Source: Streptantibioticus ferralitis
GTDB lineage: Bacteria > Actinomycetota > Actinomycetes > Streptomycetales > Streptomycetaceae
Assembly: GCF_029223525.1 (NCBI RefSeq)
Contig: NZ_JARHTQ010000020.1
Span: forward strand, 62,001 to 126,000
Length of the DNA: 64,000 nt
Direction of reading: 5' to 3'
Part shown: positions 41,935-51,229 of the stretch, piece after piece
How positions within the stretch are numbered: position 1 is the stretch's first letter
Layout of the letters: every line of letters begins with the position of its first letter
Made by a program: the position numbers and the translations under genes
Notes under the pieces: generated by a model
Database searches by the model: none
The model's input: only the letters and a program-made list of their open reading frames with translations
Told to the model about the DNA's origin: nothing

Positions 41935-44061
41935 TCAGCCGGAGGTGGCGGCCATCGGGCGCGCCTGGGTGCGGTAGACGTCGTAGACCCCGGGGACCCG
42001 GCGCATCGCGCGCATCAGGGCGGACAGGGCGCCCGGCTCGGGCAGTTCGATGGTGTACGTGTGGCGGACGCGCTGTTCCTGCGGGGGTTCGACGTCGGCG
42101 GCCAGGATGCCGACGCCTTCGGCGGAGATCGCTTCGGTGAGGTCGGCGAGCAGGTGCGGGCGGCCCAGCGCCTCGGCACGGACGGTGACCCGGTATCCGG
42201 CGGCGGGCGTCTCGGTGCGCCACCGCACGGTCTGCGGCGCCCGCCCCGCGGAGGTCATCCGGGCCACCGCGGGACACTCGGTGCGGTGCACGGCGACGGT
42301 GCCGCCGCGGATGACGAAGCCGGTCACCGCGTCCGGCGGCACCGGCGTACAGCAGCGGGCGAGCCGCACCGCCGCGCCCGGCCGGTCGGTGACGGCGATG
42401 GGCTCGGCGGGCGGCGTGTCGTCGGGGGTGCGGACGGGACGGGACGCGCCGCCGCCCTCCCGCTGGGCGGCGGCCTCCTCCTCGGCCGACTCGGGGTGGG
42501 CGGCAAGCCAGCGGCTGATGGCGATCCGCGCGGCCGGGGTGTGCGCATGGCCAAGCCAGTCCGGGGAGGGTCCGGAGCCCGCGGCCATCAGCAGATGCAG
42601 GGTGTCGCCGTCGCGCAGCGCGGTGCCGAGCGAGGCCAGGCGCCCGTTGACCCTGACGCCGACACAGGTGTGCGCCGCCTCGCCGTGCAGCGCGTAGGCG
42701 GCGTCGACACAGGTGCCCCCGGCAGGCAGGCCGATGGTGCCGCCGTCGGCGGAGAAGACGGTGATCTCACGGTCCTGGGCCAGTTCGTCGCGCAGCGCGG
42801 TCCAGAACATGTCGGGGTCGGAGGCGTCCCGCTGCCACTCCAGAAGGCGGGAGAGCCAGCCGGGCCGGGTGGGGTCGGTGCGCTCGCCGTCGTCCGAACT
42901 GTCCGCGGTCGTATAGGGATTGCCGAGGGCGACCACACCCGCCTCCGCGACCCGGTGCATCTGCCGGGTGCGGACCAGCACTTCGGTGATGGCGCCGTCG
43001 CGGTCGGCGATGGCGGTGTGCAGCGACTGGTAGAGGTTGAACTTCGGCGCCGCGATGAAGTCCTTGAATTCCGCAATCACCGGAGTGAAGCAGGTGTGCA
43101 ACTCACCCAGTACGGCATAGCAGTCGGCGTCCTCACCGACCAGCACCAGGAGGCGGCCGAAGTCGCTGCCGCCGAGTTCCCCGCCGCGTTTGAGGCGCGC
43201 CCGGTGCACGGAGAGCACATGCCGTGCGCGGATCCCGATCTCGGCGGTGATCCCGGCGTCGCGCAGCACCGCCCGTACCTCGTCGGCGACCTTCTCCAGC
43301 GGGTCAGGCGCCGCGTTGTGCGCGAGCATCAACTCCCGTGCGCGCGCGTAGTCCTCGGGGTGCAGGATCGCGAAGACCAGGTCCTCCAGCTCGGTCTTGA
43401 GCGCCTGTACGCCCAACCGCTCGGCGAGCGGAATGAGTACGTCCCGGGTGACCTTGGCGATGCGGGCCTGCTTCTCGGGGCGCATCACGCCGAGGGTGCG
43501 CATGTTGTGCAGCCGGTCGGCGAGCTTGATGGACATCACGCGGACGTCGTTGCCGGTGGCGACCAGCATCTTGCGGAACGTCTCGGGCTCCGCGGCGGCC
43601 CCGTAGTCCACCTTCTCCAGCTTGGTGACGCCGTCGACGAGGTAGCGCACCTCCTCGCCGAACTCCTCGCGCACCTGATCGAGGGTCACCTCGGTGTCCT
43701 CGACGGTGTCATGCAGCAAGGACGCCGTCAACGTCGTTGTCTCCGCGCCGAGTTCGGCGAGGATGAGGGTGACGGCCAGCGGGTGGGTGATGTACGGCTC
43801 GCCGCTCTTGCGGAACTGGCCGCGGTGCGAGGCCTCGGCGAGTACGTACGCCCGGCGCAGCGCGTCGAGATCGGCGCGCGGATGGTGACCGCGGTGCACC
43901 TTGGCGATGTGTTCGATGGCGTCCGGCAGCCGGTCCCGGCCACCGGCCGCGCCCAGCAGGGCGGCTCGGCCGAGTCGGCGCAGGTCAAGGCGGGACAGGC
44001 CGCGCCTGCGCTCGGTCCCCTGGGGTGCTGTCACCGCGTCAACGGCGTTCTCTGCGCTCAT
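41935..44061 (-). CDS. rshA: RelA/SpoT homologue (RSH), probably hydrolase-dominant
   Basis: 708 residues from ATG 44061 (MSAENAVDAV). HD hydrolase domain: GEPYITHPLAVTLILAELG and LLHDTVEDTEVT (His-Asp ~117-118), SIKLADRLHNMRTLG. Synthetase-like region: IRARHVLSVHRARLKRG, then GRLLVLVGEDADCYAVLGELHTCFTP, FKDFIAAPKFNLYQSLHT. TGS domain: ITVFSADGGTIGLPAGGTCVDAAYALH. C-terminal ACT domain. The usual YDLVGIRV segment of active synthetases is replaced by FGRLLVLV, lacking the key Asp. This is the second RSH typical of Streptomyces, beside a RelA elsewhere; the symbol follows that precedent. Confidence 0.88.
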   Translation of the reverse strand: MSAENAVDAVTAPQGTERRRGLSRLDLRRLGRAALLGAAGGRDRLPDAIEHIAKVHRGHHPRADLDALRRAYVLAEASHRGQFRKSGEPYITHPLAVTLILAELGAETTTLTASLLHDTVEDTEVTLDQVREEFGEEVRYLVDGVTKLEKVDYGAAAEPETFRKMLVATGNDVRVMSIKLADRLHNMRTLGVMRPEKQARIAKVTRDVLIPLAERLGVQALKTELEDLVFAILHPEDYARARELMLAHNAAPDPLEKVADEVRAVLRDAGITAEIGIRARHVLSVHRARLKRGGELGGSDFGRLLVLVGEDADCYAVLGELHTCFTPVIAEFKDFIAAPKFNLYQSLHTAIADRDGAITEVLVRTRQMHRVAEAGVVALGNPYTTADSSDDGERTDPTRPGWLSRLLEWQRDASDPDMFWTALRDELAQDREITVFSADGGTIGLPAGGTCVDAAYALHGEAAHTCVGVRVNGRLASLGTALRDGDTLHLLMAAGSGPSPDWLGHAHTPAARIAISRWLAAHPESAEEEAAAQREGGGASRPVRTPDDTPPAEPIAVTDRPGAAVRLARCCTPVPPDAVTGFVIRGGTVAVHRTECPAVARMTSAGRAPQTVRWRTETPAAGYRVTVRAEALGRPHLLADLTEAISAEGVGILAADVEPPQEQRVRHTYTIELPEPGALSALMRAMRRVPGVYDVYRTQARPMAATSG

Positions 44062-44212
44062 CGGGCACCTCCGGCAGCCATCACCGGCGGCGTGCTGGAT
44101 GCCGCGCCGGTGCTTGATGCTACCGAGCCCACCACGGGGTGCTGTCGGCCTCTCGCCCAGGGTGATCCGGATCACCCGTTAGAGGGAACGCGAATACCGA
44201 CAGATTTGCGGG

Positions 44213-45109
44213 CTAGTTGGCGGCCGCGAGCCACCGCGGATCGATGACGCCCTCCGCCACGATCACCGCGGGGCCGGTCATCTCCACGGCGCCGTCCGGG
44301 TGTTCGGCGATCACCAGCCGTCCGCCGGGGACGTCGACCGTGTAGCGGACGGGGCTGCCGGTGGCGGCCGGGTCCACCCCGTCGCGGCGAGCCGCGGCGA
44401 CCATCACGGCGCAGGCGCCCGTGCCGCAGGAGCGGGTCTCGCCGGAGCCGCGCTCGTGCACCCGCAGCGCCACATGGCGGGGGCCGCGGTCGACCACGAA
44501 CTCCACGTTGACGCCCGAGGGGTACGCGGCGGCGGGCCGTACCTGCGGGGCGTCGTACAGGTTCCCGGCGTCGGCGAGGTCCGCGACGAACGCGACGGCG
44601 TGCGGATTGCCCATGTTGACGTTGCGGGCGGGCCAGGAGTGTTCGCCCACGGTGACGGTCACCTCGCCCTCGGGCAGCACCGCGGATCCCATGTCCACGG
44701 TGATGTCCCCCGGTGTGCCGTCCGGGCCCGGCTTGGCCAGGTGCACGCGGCGGACACCGGCGCGGGTGGCGATGGCCAGGTCGCCCGCCCCGGCGAGCCC
44801 GGCACGCTCCAGGTAGCGGGCGAACACCCGTACCCCGTTGCCGCACATCTCGGCGATGCTGCCGTCGCTGTTGCGGTAGTCCATGAACCACTCGGCCTGG
44901 TCGGCGAGCGCGGCGGCCTCCGGGTGGGCGGCGGAACGCACGACGCGCAGCAGCCCGTCGCCGCCGATGCCCGCCCTGCGGTCGCACAGCCGGGCCACGG
45001 CCGCGGCGGACAGGTCGAGCCGCCCGTCCGGGTCGGGGACGATCACGAAGTCGTTCTCGGTGCCGTGGCCCTTGAGGAAGGGCAGGCCCTGCGGTGCGCG
45101 GTTCACGCC
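44213..45109 (-). CDS. dapF: Diaminopimelate epimerase
   Basis: 298 residues from GTG 45109 (VNRAPQGLPFLKGHGTENDF). It interconverts LL- and meso-diaminopimelate for lysine and peptidoglycan synthesis. The two catalytic Cys are in NSDGSIAEMCGNGVRVFARY and GETRSCGTGACAVMVAA. Also conserved: GHGTENDFVIVPD at the start (usually GTxNDF) and VNMGNPHAV. Somewhat longer than the 275-residue norm through small loops. Lone gene between rshA and a membrane protein gene, same strand. Confidence 0.95.
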   Translation of the reverse strand, partial: GVNRAPQGLPFLKGHGTENDFVIVPDPDGRLDLSAAAVARLCDRRAGIGGDGLLRVVRSAAHPEAAALADQAEWFMDYRNSDGSIAEMCGNGVRVFARYLERAGLAGAGDLAIATRAGVRRVHLAKPGPDGTPGDITVDMGSAVLPEGEVTVTVGEHSWPARNVNMGNPHAVAFVADLADAGNLYDAPQVRPAAAYPSGVNVEFVVDRGPRHVALRVHERGSGETRSCGTGACAVMVAAARRDGVDPAATGSPVRYTVDVPGGRLVIAEHPDGAVEMTGPAVIVAEGVIDPRWLAAAN

Positions 45110-45267
45110 TTCGATCGTAGGGCCGGGTGCGCCGGGATGTGCACTCGGGGCCGACCGCGGATCCGCGGTCGGGTCGCGGTCCGCTCGGCACCCCCGCCAC
45201 CCGCCGTTACGACAGCCACACCTCCACGCCGCGACGGCGAGCCGGGCACCACCGTGCGGACCGGCCG

Positions 45268-45777
45268 TCACCGAAGGCGGGCGACCCGCCAGACGGCAAG
45301 CAGCGCGATCAGCACGGCGAAGGCGGTGTAACCGGCGACGAACCGCCAGTCGGGCCGCTGGCCCGAGCCCCGGGCGGGCAGCCCCGGCCAGGTGTAGCCG
45401 ACCCGGCGGGCGGCCATGATGGCCCAGCCCGCGGAGCAGCCGCTCAGCAGCAGGCCGAGCATGGCGACGACCGGCCCCCCGTCGCCGAACTCGAAGGCGA
45501 GGGGGAAGGCGAACATCAGCGAACCGATGGTGCCCAGAGCGACGATCGGGATGAGCTGCCAGATGCGCATCCGGCGCTGCGGGCGCAGTTCGCGGAAGGA
45601 CTGCGCGTCGGCTTCCGGTTCCGCTCCCGTCTCGTGCTCGGACGGGCCGTCATCGGTCAACGGGAGTGACGCCGGCTCATCGTCCGGACGGCGGTGCGGC
45701 TGCTCGTCCATGTGCTGCCGCTGGTCCTGCTCGGGTCGGTCACGAGGGCCGGCCTCCATCGCCACACGCCCTCCCAC
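45268..45777 (-). CDS. Membrane protein of unknown function
   Basis: Up to 169 residues; ATGs at residues 1, 7 and 23 are possible starts, and the acidic, charged first 60 residues (EQDQRQHMDEQPHRRPDDEP) carry no fold. Three hydrophobic segments follow: IWQLIPIVALGTIGSLMFAF, VVAMLGLLLSGCSAGWAIMA and AGYTAFAVLIALLAVWRVA. The topology suggests a small integral membrane protein. The family is unknown to me; it seems to be a conserved companion of dapF and miaA. Confidence 0.75.
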   Translation of the reverse strand: MGGRVAMEAGPRDRPEQDQRQHMDEQPHRRPDDEPASLPLTDDGPSEHETGAEPEADAQSFRELRPQRRMRIWQLIPIVALGTIGSLMFAFPLAFEFGDGGPVVAMLGLLLSGCSAGWAIMAARRVGYTWPGLPARGSGQRPDWRFVAGYTAFAVLIALLAVWRVARLR

Positions 45778-45862
45778 CTCGTCCGATGTAGCCCGATGCT
45801 CGATAATGGCATGGCGTCAGGGCGGTCAAGCCCCGCCGAGGCGTCCCGTGGCCATCACGTGA

Positions 45863-46810
45863 TCAGGCTGTGACCGCCCGTTCGAGCAACCTCATTGTCT
45901 GGTCGGCGAGTTCCGCGACCCCGCCGCTGATCCAGTGCACCCGCGGATCGCGGCGGAACCAGGAGTCCTGACGTCGCGCGAAACGCTTGGTGGCGCGAAC
46001 GGTCTCGGCGCGTGCCTCGTCCTCACCGCACTCCCCGGCGAAGTACGCGAGCACCTGCTGGTAGCCCAGCGCACGCGAGGCGGTCAGTCCGTCCCGCAGC
46101 CCGACGGCCTCCAGCGCCCGCACCTCGTCCAGCAGTCCGGCCTGCCACATCCGGTCCACCCGCAGGGTGATCCGCTCGTCGAGTTCCGGGCGCGGTACGT
46201 CAACGCCGATCTGCAGGGTGTCGTAGACGGACCGCTGGGCATCGGGCCCGGGGAGGTTGGCGGTGAACGGACGGCCGGTGATCTCCACGACCTCCAGCGC
46301 GCGGACGATGCGGCGGCCGTTGCTCGACAGGATCGAGCGCGCAGCCTCCGGGTCGACGGCGGCGAGCCGCGCGTGCAGCGGCCCGGTGCCGTGCGTCTCC
46401 AGTTCCCGCTCGAGCCGGGCCCGCACCTCGGGATCGGTGCCGGGGAACTCCAGGGCGTCGAGCGCGGCCCGCACGTACAGCCCGGAGCCACCGACCAGGA
46501 CCGGGGTACGCCCGGCCGCCAGCAGCCGGTCGATCTCGGCGCGGGCCAGCCGCTGGTACTCGGCGACGCTGGCCGCCCGCGTCACGTCCCAGATGTCCAG
46601 CAGATGGTGCGGGACACCACGGCGCTCGTGCTCGGTGAGCTTGGCGGTGCCGATGTCCATCCCTCGGTAGAGCTGCATGGAGTCGGCGTTGACGACCTCT
46701 CCACCGAGGGCGCGGGCCAAGGAGACGCCCAGGTCGGACTTGCCGGCGGCGGTGGGGCCGACGACAGCGATCACCCGGGGGGTGTGGGGGGACGGGACAA
46801 CGTTGTTCAC
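45863..46810 (-). CDS. miaA: tRNA dimethylallyltransferase
   Basis: 315 residues from GTG 46810 (VNNVVPSPHTPRVIAVVGPT). MiaA prenylates A37 of tRNAs reading UNN codons; MiaB, also in this window, then methylthiolates it. P-loop GPTAAGKSDLGVSLA, then EVVNADSMQLYRGMDIGTAKL, VPHHLLDIWDV, GGSGLYVRAALDALEFPGTDP, GRRIVRALEVVEITG, SRALGYQQVLAYF and RRQDSWFRRDPRVHW. All motifs are intact. The shine-dalgarno-like gggagg lies immediately before the start, so a slightly upstream GTG is possible. Confidence 0.95.
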   Translation of the reverse strand: MNNVVPSPHTPRVIAVVGPTAAGKSDLGVSLARALGGEVVNADSMQLYRGMDIGTAKLTEHERRGVPHHLLDIWDVTRAASVAEYQRLARAEIDRLLAAGRTPVLVGGSGLYVRAALDALEFPGTDPEVRARLERELETHGTGPLHARLAAVDPEAARSILSSNGRRIVRALEVVEITGRPFTANLPGPDAQRSVYDTLQIGVDVPRPELDERITLRVDRMWQAGLLDEVRALEAVGLRDGLTASRALGYQQVLAYFAGECGEDEARAETVRATKRFARRQDSWFRRDPRVHWISGGVAELADQTMRLLERAVTA

Positions 46811-46931
46811 CTCCCCAGTCTCCCAAATGTCACGCACCGCCCTCGATCGAGCTACGTGACTGGTCACCTGTGCGGTCGTTGCCCGAACGGACGCGGATTT
46901 TCCCCTGCACAAGTAAGGTCTGGAGTAACAA

Positions 46932-47282
46932 ATGGGTGTTTTCGATTGGCTTCGGCGTGGTTCGTCCAGCAAGCCGGCTACCGAGTCGGCGGAGACCACG
47001 AGTTCCAGCAGCGCGCCGGAGGAGACACCGCAGGAGTCGGCGAAGCCCGCGGAGTCCGCGGAGGCCGCCGAGTCCGCTGAGGCCGCCGAGGCCGCCGAGG
47101 CCGCCGAGTCCGCCGAGGCCGCCGAGTCCGCCGAGGCCGCCGAGTCCGCCGAGGCCGCCGAGTCCGCCGAGTCCGCGGAGGCCGCTGAGGCCGCCGAGGC
47201 CGCCGAGGCGGTGGGCATCCCCAAGCAGCAGTCAGCCGACAAGGCGGCCGACAGCGAGACGGGCGAAGGCGCCCGTAGCTGA
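46932..47282 (+). CDS. Small acidic protein built from Glu-Ala-Ala-Glu-Ser-Ala repeats
   Basis: 116 residues, ATG 46932 after ctggagtaaca. After MGVFDWLRRGSSSKP the protein is almost wholly Glu, Ala and Ser. About four copies of EAAESA alternate with EAAEAA (residues ~40-95), then a short polar tail. The DNA is a tandem array of 18-bp units (gaggccgccgagtccgcc). The composition predicts a long, strongly acidic single helix or coiled coil. No enzymatic role is possible. Genes of this type recur beside miaA in Streptomyces; function unknown. Divergent from miaA. Confidence 0.7.
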   Translation: MGVFDWLRRGSSSKPATESAETTSSSSAPEETPQESAKPAESAEAAESAEAAEAAEAAESAEAAESAEAAESAEAAESAESAEAAEAAEAAEAVGIPKQQSADKAADSETGEGARS

Positions 47283-47373
47283 GCCATCGGGCCGCACCGG
47301 GCGAAGGACAGGGGCCGCGGCGCGGCGTGCGGCGGCCACCCCCGTCCCCCGGACCTGACGGCCTGACACATCC

Positions 47374-47405
47374 GACGGCCGCGGAGCGCGCGCTTCGCGG
47401 CCGTC
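47374..47405. terminator. Hairpin between convergent repeat-protein and dioxygenase-like genes
   Basis: Stem GACGGCCGCG (47374-47383) with CGCGGCCGTC (47396-47405), perfect over 10 bp with a 12-base loop, in the 181-bp gap between convergent genes. Confidence 0.65.
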
Positions 47406-47463
47406 GCGTGCCTACAGCGCCTCGACGGGCCGCCGCCGTCAACGAGCCCTGGGCGGGCCGCCG

Positions 47464-48177
47464 TCAGGACCAGGCGGCCACGAAGTACCCGACGCCGTAC
47501 GGCGCTTCGTCGTAGAGCAACTCGCCGTGCAGTCCCGCGCCCTCCGCCGCGCCCGCCAGCACCTGCCACGGCGCGCGCCCGGCGGCCAGCAGCTCGGCGG
47601 CGAGCTTCTCGTCGAGCGCGACCAGCGCGGCCGTGTCAGCGGCAGCCAAAGCGGCGGCCACCGAGGCATCGAAGGGCTCGGCCCGCTCGTCGAAGTAGCC
47701 GGGGCCCTTCAGGCTGCGGCGCGCGCTGCCGTCGGCGGCGACCAGCATCGCCACCCGCTCCGCGGACGCCGCCAGCTCCTGCCCGAGCTGGGCACACTGG
47801 TCCGCGGGCAGCGGCTCACCGACCCCGAGCCCCTCGACGGGCGCGGCGGTCCACGCGGTACGGGTCAGCAGCCAGGCCGCCACCGCCAGCGACGGCGGCA
47901 GCAGCCGCCCGGGCGTCTCTTCCTGCCGCTCCCCCAGCGTGACGTCCAGGTGGACACCGAACGCCCGGAACGACCCAGGCGCGCCCTGCGGATGCGGTCC
48001 GCGGCCCGACTGCTCCGCGGGCCCCAGCACCACCAGGCGGTCGGGCCTGGCCGCGGCCAGCACCCCGACGGCGTCCGCGCATGCCGCCCGCAGACGGTCG
48101 AGTTCCGGTGCGGCGCCCACCGCGACCTCGGGCACCAGCAGCGGCGGACAGGGCACTACGGCGGCGGCGACGAGCAT
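47464..48177 (-). CDS. Class III extradiol dioxygenase LigB-like / MEMO-like protein
   Basis: 237 residues from ATG 48177 (MLVAAAVVPCPPLLVPEV). The opening AAVVPCPPLLVPEVAVGAAPELDRLRAAC and DRLVVLGPAEQSG resemble the class III extradiol dioxygenase subunit B/MEMO fold. The metal-binding His of true dioxygenases is not obvious, so a non-catalytic role is possible. The end APYGVGYFVAAWS is characteristic of this actinobacterial group. The frame extends further upstream, but into the preceding gene without conservation. Confidence 0.75.
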   Translation of the reverse strand: MLVAAAVVPCPPLLVPEVAVGAAPELDRLRAACADAVGVLAAARPDRLVVLGPAEQSGRGPHPQGAPGSFRAFGVHLDVTLGERQEETPGRLLPPSLAVAAWLLTRTAWTAAPVEGLGVGEPLPADQCAQLGQELAASAERVAMLVAADGSARRSLKGPGYFDERAEPFDASVAAALAAADTAALVALDEKLAAELLAAGRAPWQVLAGAAEGAGLHGELLYDEAPYGVGYFVAAWS

Positions 48178-48656
48178 GTGCGCAGCGTAGCAACGCGGCC
48201 GTACGACGCCGCGTTGCCAGCCCTGGGGAAGGTCGTTCCGGCCGAGCCAGGAAGGCCGGTCGGGTACGTCGGCGTCCCACGGCTGGTCCGGATCCGCGGG
48301 GGCGGCGCGGGGCCAGGGGGCTTGGGAAGTGGAAGAGGGCGCCCGGCACCGCGCGCCTTCTCCTCCTGGCGCCGCGCCGCCGCCTCGCGCTCGGCCTCGC
48401 TGTCCCGCACGAGCTCGGCGACGCTCCACCGGCTGTGGCGGTCGCTCCAGCCGGAAGACCGGGTCACCGGGAAGGCGTCACCGTGCCGGCAGAGACGGAC
48501 GGACGACTGGCTGCGGGCATGCTCCGTCGCCCGGACCCGCGGTTCTTCCAACGCCTGCTCACGCGTGCCGTCGACATGACCGACGACCTCGGCCTGCCAC
48601 TGCGCGCGCTCGCCCCACCCGCTGTTCCGCTCGACGATCAGCCCCCACCCGGGCAA
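48156..48656 (-). CDS. Conserved hypothetical protein downstream of miaB
   Basis: About 166 residues if it starts at TTG 48656, which follows ggggagtcggc and lies 24 bp after miaB. Conserved-looking core: GWGERAQWQAEVVGHVDGTREQALEE, VRLCRHGDAF, WSVAELVRDSEAEREAAARRQEEKAR. The sequence ends with a Pro-rich tail. The GHVDGTREQAL and AELVRDSE segments match, from memory, a small Streptomyces family of unknown function. The start is uncertain and the end overlaps the next gene by 22 bp. Confidence 0.55.
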   Translation of the reverse strand: MPGWGLIVERNSGWGERAQWQAEVVGHVDGTREQALEEPRVRATEHARSQSSVRLCRHGDAFPVTRSSGWSDRHSRWSVAELVRDSEAEREAAARRQEEKARGAGRPLPLPKPPGPAPPPRIRTSRGTPTYPTGLPGSAGTTFPRAGNAASYGRVATLRTCSSPPP

Positions 48657-48679
48657 GCCGACTCCCCCAGTGCGTCGTC

Positions 48680-50158
48680 TCAGTCGCAGCCGCAGGCGCT
48701 CGCCGGGGCCGGTGAGGGTGCCGGGACGCCGATCGACGGCAGCCCCAGCATCACGCCCTTCGGCTCCGGCGCGGCGTTGCGGCGCTCCCACGCGTCGCCC
48801 GCAGGGGTACGCCGTACCGCCAGGGCGGGCCGCTCGGCGAGCAGGTGGTGCGGCGCCGCGTACGTCAGCTCGACGGTGACCACGTCACCGGGGCGCACCG
48901 GCTGCGCCGGGCGCTCGAAGTGCACCAGCCGGTTGTCGGGCGCGCGGCCCGACATGCGGTGGGTCGCGTCGTCCTTGCGGCCCTCGCCCTCGGCGACCAG
49001 CACCTCGAGGGTGCGTCCCACCTGCTTCTTGTTCTCCTCCCAGGAGATCTCCTCCTGCAGCGCGACCAGTCGCTCGTAGCGCTCCTGGACCACCGCCTTG
49101 GGGATCTGCCCGTCCATGGTGGCGGCCGGGGTACCGGGCCGCTTGGAGTACTGGAAGGTGAAGGCCTGCGCGAAGCGCGCCTCCCGTACGACGTGCAGGG
49201 TCTGCTCGAAGTCCGCCTCGGTCTCGCCGGGGAAGCCGACGATGATGTCGGTGGAGATGGCGGCGTCCGGCATCGCGGCGCGCACCTTCTCGATGATGCC
49301 GAGGTAGCGCTCCTGCCGGTAGGAGCGGCGCATCGCCTTGAGCACGGTGTCGGAGCCGGACTGCAGCGGCATGTGCAGCTGGTGCATCACGTTCGGCGTC
49401 TCGGCCATCGCGGCGATCACGTCGTCGGTGAAGTCCCGCGGGTGCGGCGAGGTGAACCGCACCCGCTCCAGGCCCGCGACGTTGCCGCAGGCCCGCAGCA
49501 GCTTGGAGAACGCCTCGCGGTCGCCGATGTCGGAGCCGTACGCGTTGACGTTCTGGCCCAGCAGCGTCACCTCGATGACGCCGTCGGCCACCAGCGTCTC
49601 GACCTCGGCCAGGATGTCGCCGGGGCGGCGGTCCTTCTCCTTGCCGCGCAGCGCCGGGACGATGCAGAACGTGCAGGTGTTGTTGCAGCCGACGGAGATG
49701 GCGACCCACGCGGCGTAGGCGGACTCGCGGCGGGTGGGCAGCGTGGAGGGGAACGTCTCCAGCGACTCGACGATCTCGACCTGCGCCTCTTCGGCGATCC
49801 GGGCCCGCTCCAGCAGCACCGGGAGCTGCCCGATGTTGTGGGTGCCGAAGACCACGTCGACCCAGGGGGCCTTCTTGACGATGGTGTCCCGGTCCTTTTG
49901 CGCCAGACAGCCGCCGACGGCGATCTGCATCCCCGGTCGTGCGGCCTTCTTGGGCGCCAACTGCCCGAGGTTGCCGTACAGGCGGTTGTCGGCGTTCTCC
50001 CGCACCGCGCAGGTGTTGAACACGACGACATCCGCGCCATCGGCGTCGTCAGCGGCCCGTACGTACCCGGCGTCCTCCAGCAGCCCGGCCAGCCGCTCGG
50101 AGTCGTGGACGTTCATCTGGCACCCGTAGGTGCGCACCTCATATGTCTTCGCGCTCAT
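48680..50158 (-). CDS. miaB: tRNA-2-methylthio-N6-dimethylallyladenosine synthase
   Basis: 492 residues from ATG 50158 ([21 protein letters not shown]). Radical-SAM methylthiotransferase acting on the MiaA product at tRNA A37. UPF0004 domain Cys: [14 protein letters not shown] and GGCLAQKD. Radical-SAM cluster: [21 protein letters not shown] (CxxxCxxC). TRAM domain at the end ([30 protein letters not shown]). The last ~25 residues ([15 protein letters not shown]) are an extra tail. The hypothetical gene and the dioxygenase-like gene follow in the same direction, likely one operon. Confidence 0.97.
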   Translation of the reverse strand: MSAKTYEVRTYGCQMNVHDSERLAGLLEDAGYVRAADDADGADVVVFNTCAVRENADNRLYGNLGQLAPKKAARPGMQIAVGGCLAQKDRDTIVKKAPWVDVVFGTHNIGQLPVLLERARIAEEAQVEIVESLETFPSTLPTRRESAYAAWVAISVGCNNTCTFCIVPALRGKEKDRRPGDILAEVETLVADGVIEVTLLGQNVNAYGSDIGDREAFSKLLRACGNVAGLERVRFTSPHPRDFTDDVIAAMAETPNVMHQLHMPLQSGSDTVLKAMRRSYRQERYLGIIEKVRAAMPDAAISTDIIVGFPGETEADFEQTLHVVREARFAQAFTFQYSKRPGTPAATMDGQIPKAVVQERYERLVALQEEISWEENKKQVGRTLEVLVAEGEGRKDDATHRMSGRAPDNRLVHFERPAQPVRPGDVVTVELTYAAPHHLLAERPALAVRRTPAGDAWERRNAAPEPKGVMLGLPSIGVPAPSPAPASACGCD

Positions 50159-50242
50159 CTCAATGAACCAGGGTACGTGTTCCGCGCCACCCCCCGCCGC
50201 GCCCTTATCAAGGCCGGTCGGCGGCTGGCAGGATCGCGGTCC

Positions 50243-51229
50243 ATGAGTCCTCACCGACCTGCCAGGCGCCGCCGCATCGTACGGGTGGCGACCGCCCTGG
50301 CCCTGTCGACCGTGCTGCTGCTGTGGGTGGTGCTGCACTCGGCGGGCGCACCGTATCCGCGCGGCCCGGTGACCGTCGCCACCGGCGTGCCCAACGGCGT
50401 GTACCAGAAGTACGGGGAGCTGCTCCAGGGTGATCTGCAGCATGATCTGCCCGGGGTGGCGGTGCGGCTGAAGGCGTCGGAGGGGTCGGTGCAGAACCTT
50501 CAGTACCTCGCCTCGGGCCAGGCGGACTTCACCTTCACGCAGGCGGACGCCGCGGCCGACTACCACGGGCCGGGCAAGTCGCATCTGCGCGCGGTGGCGC
50601 GGCTGTACGACGACTACATGCAGCTGATCGTGCCCGCCTCGTCGAAGGTGAAGTCCGTCCGCGACCTGCGCGGCCTGCGGGTCGGCACCGGCCAGCCGGG
50701 CTCCGGCGTGAACCTGATCGCCAAGCGGCTGCTGCAGGCCGCCGGGCTCATCCCGGACAAGGACCTGACGGCGGTGCCCGCGGGGGTGGACACCGCACCG
50801 GACCTGCTGCGGTCCGGACGGCTGAACGCGTTCTTCTGGTCCGGCGGGCTGCCCACGCTTGCGGTGCAGCGGCTGGCCAGGGAGTACCCGGTCAAGCTGG
50901 TTCCGCTGGCCGACCTGATACAGCCCCTGCACCGGCTGGGCGCCGCCGCCGACTTCTACCGGGCGGCGGTGATGCCGCAGGACGCGTATCCCAACATGCA
51001 GCACGGCCAGTCGGTCGAGACGATCGCGGTGGCCAATCTTTTAGTCACCATGGATCGCACCGACCCCGCGCTGGTGGACCGGGTCACCCGCACGGTGATC
51101 GCCAGCCGGGACCGCATCGGCGCGGTGGTGCACTCCGCCCAGCAGGTGGACCTGCGTACCGCGATCTTCACCGATCCGCTGCCGCTGCACGAGGGCGCGC
51201 GCCGCTACTACCTTTCGGTCAAGCCGTAG
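50243..51229 (+). CDS. TAXI family solute-binding protein (TRAP transporter type), membrane-anchored
   Basis: 328 residues from ATG 50243. One N-terminal hydrophobic segment ([20 protein letters not shown]) anchors or exports it. TAXI hallmarks: [50 protein letters not shown], and [23 protein letters not shown]. The ligand in this family is usually a dicarboxylate or glutamate-like acid. The membrane subunits of a TRAP transporter are not in the neighbourhood. It is convergent with, and overlaps by 11 bp, a sensor kinase gene, which suggests a sensing rather than a transport role. Confidence 0.85.
   Translation: MSPHRPARRRRIVRVATALALSTVLLLWVVLHSAGAPYPRGPVTVATGVPNGVYQKYGELLQGDLQHDLPGVAVRLKASEGSVQNLQYLASGQADFTFTQADAAADYHGPGKSHLRAVARLYDDYMQLIVPASSKVKSVRDLRGLRVGTGQPGSGVNLIAKRLLQAAGLIPDKDLTAVPAGVDTAPDLLRSGRLNAFFWSGGLPTLAVQRLAREYPVKLVPLADLIQPLHRLGAAADFYRAAVMPQDAYPNMQHGQSVETIAVANLLVTMDRTDPALVDRVTRTVIASRDRIGAVVHSAQQVDLRTAIFTDPLPLHEGARRYYLSVKP

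Noticed and set aside
46978-47442. Repeat array near miaA considered as a CRISPR-like array
   Set aside because: The 18-bp units are contiguous without spacers and encode a regular EAAESA protein in frame.
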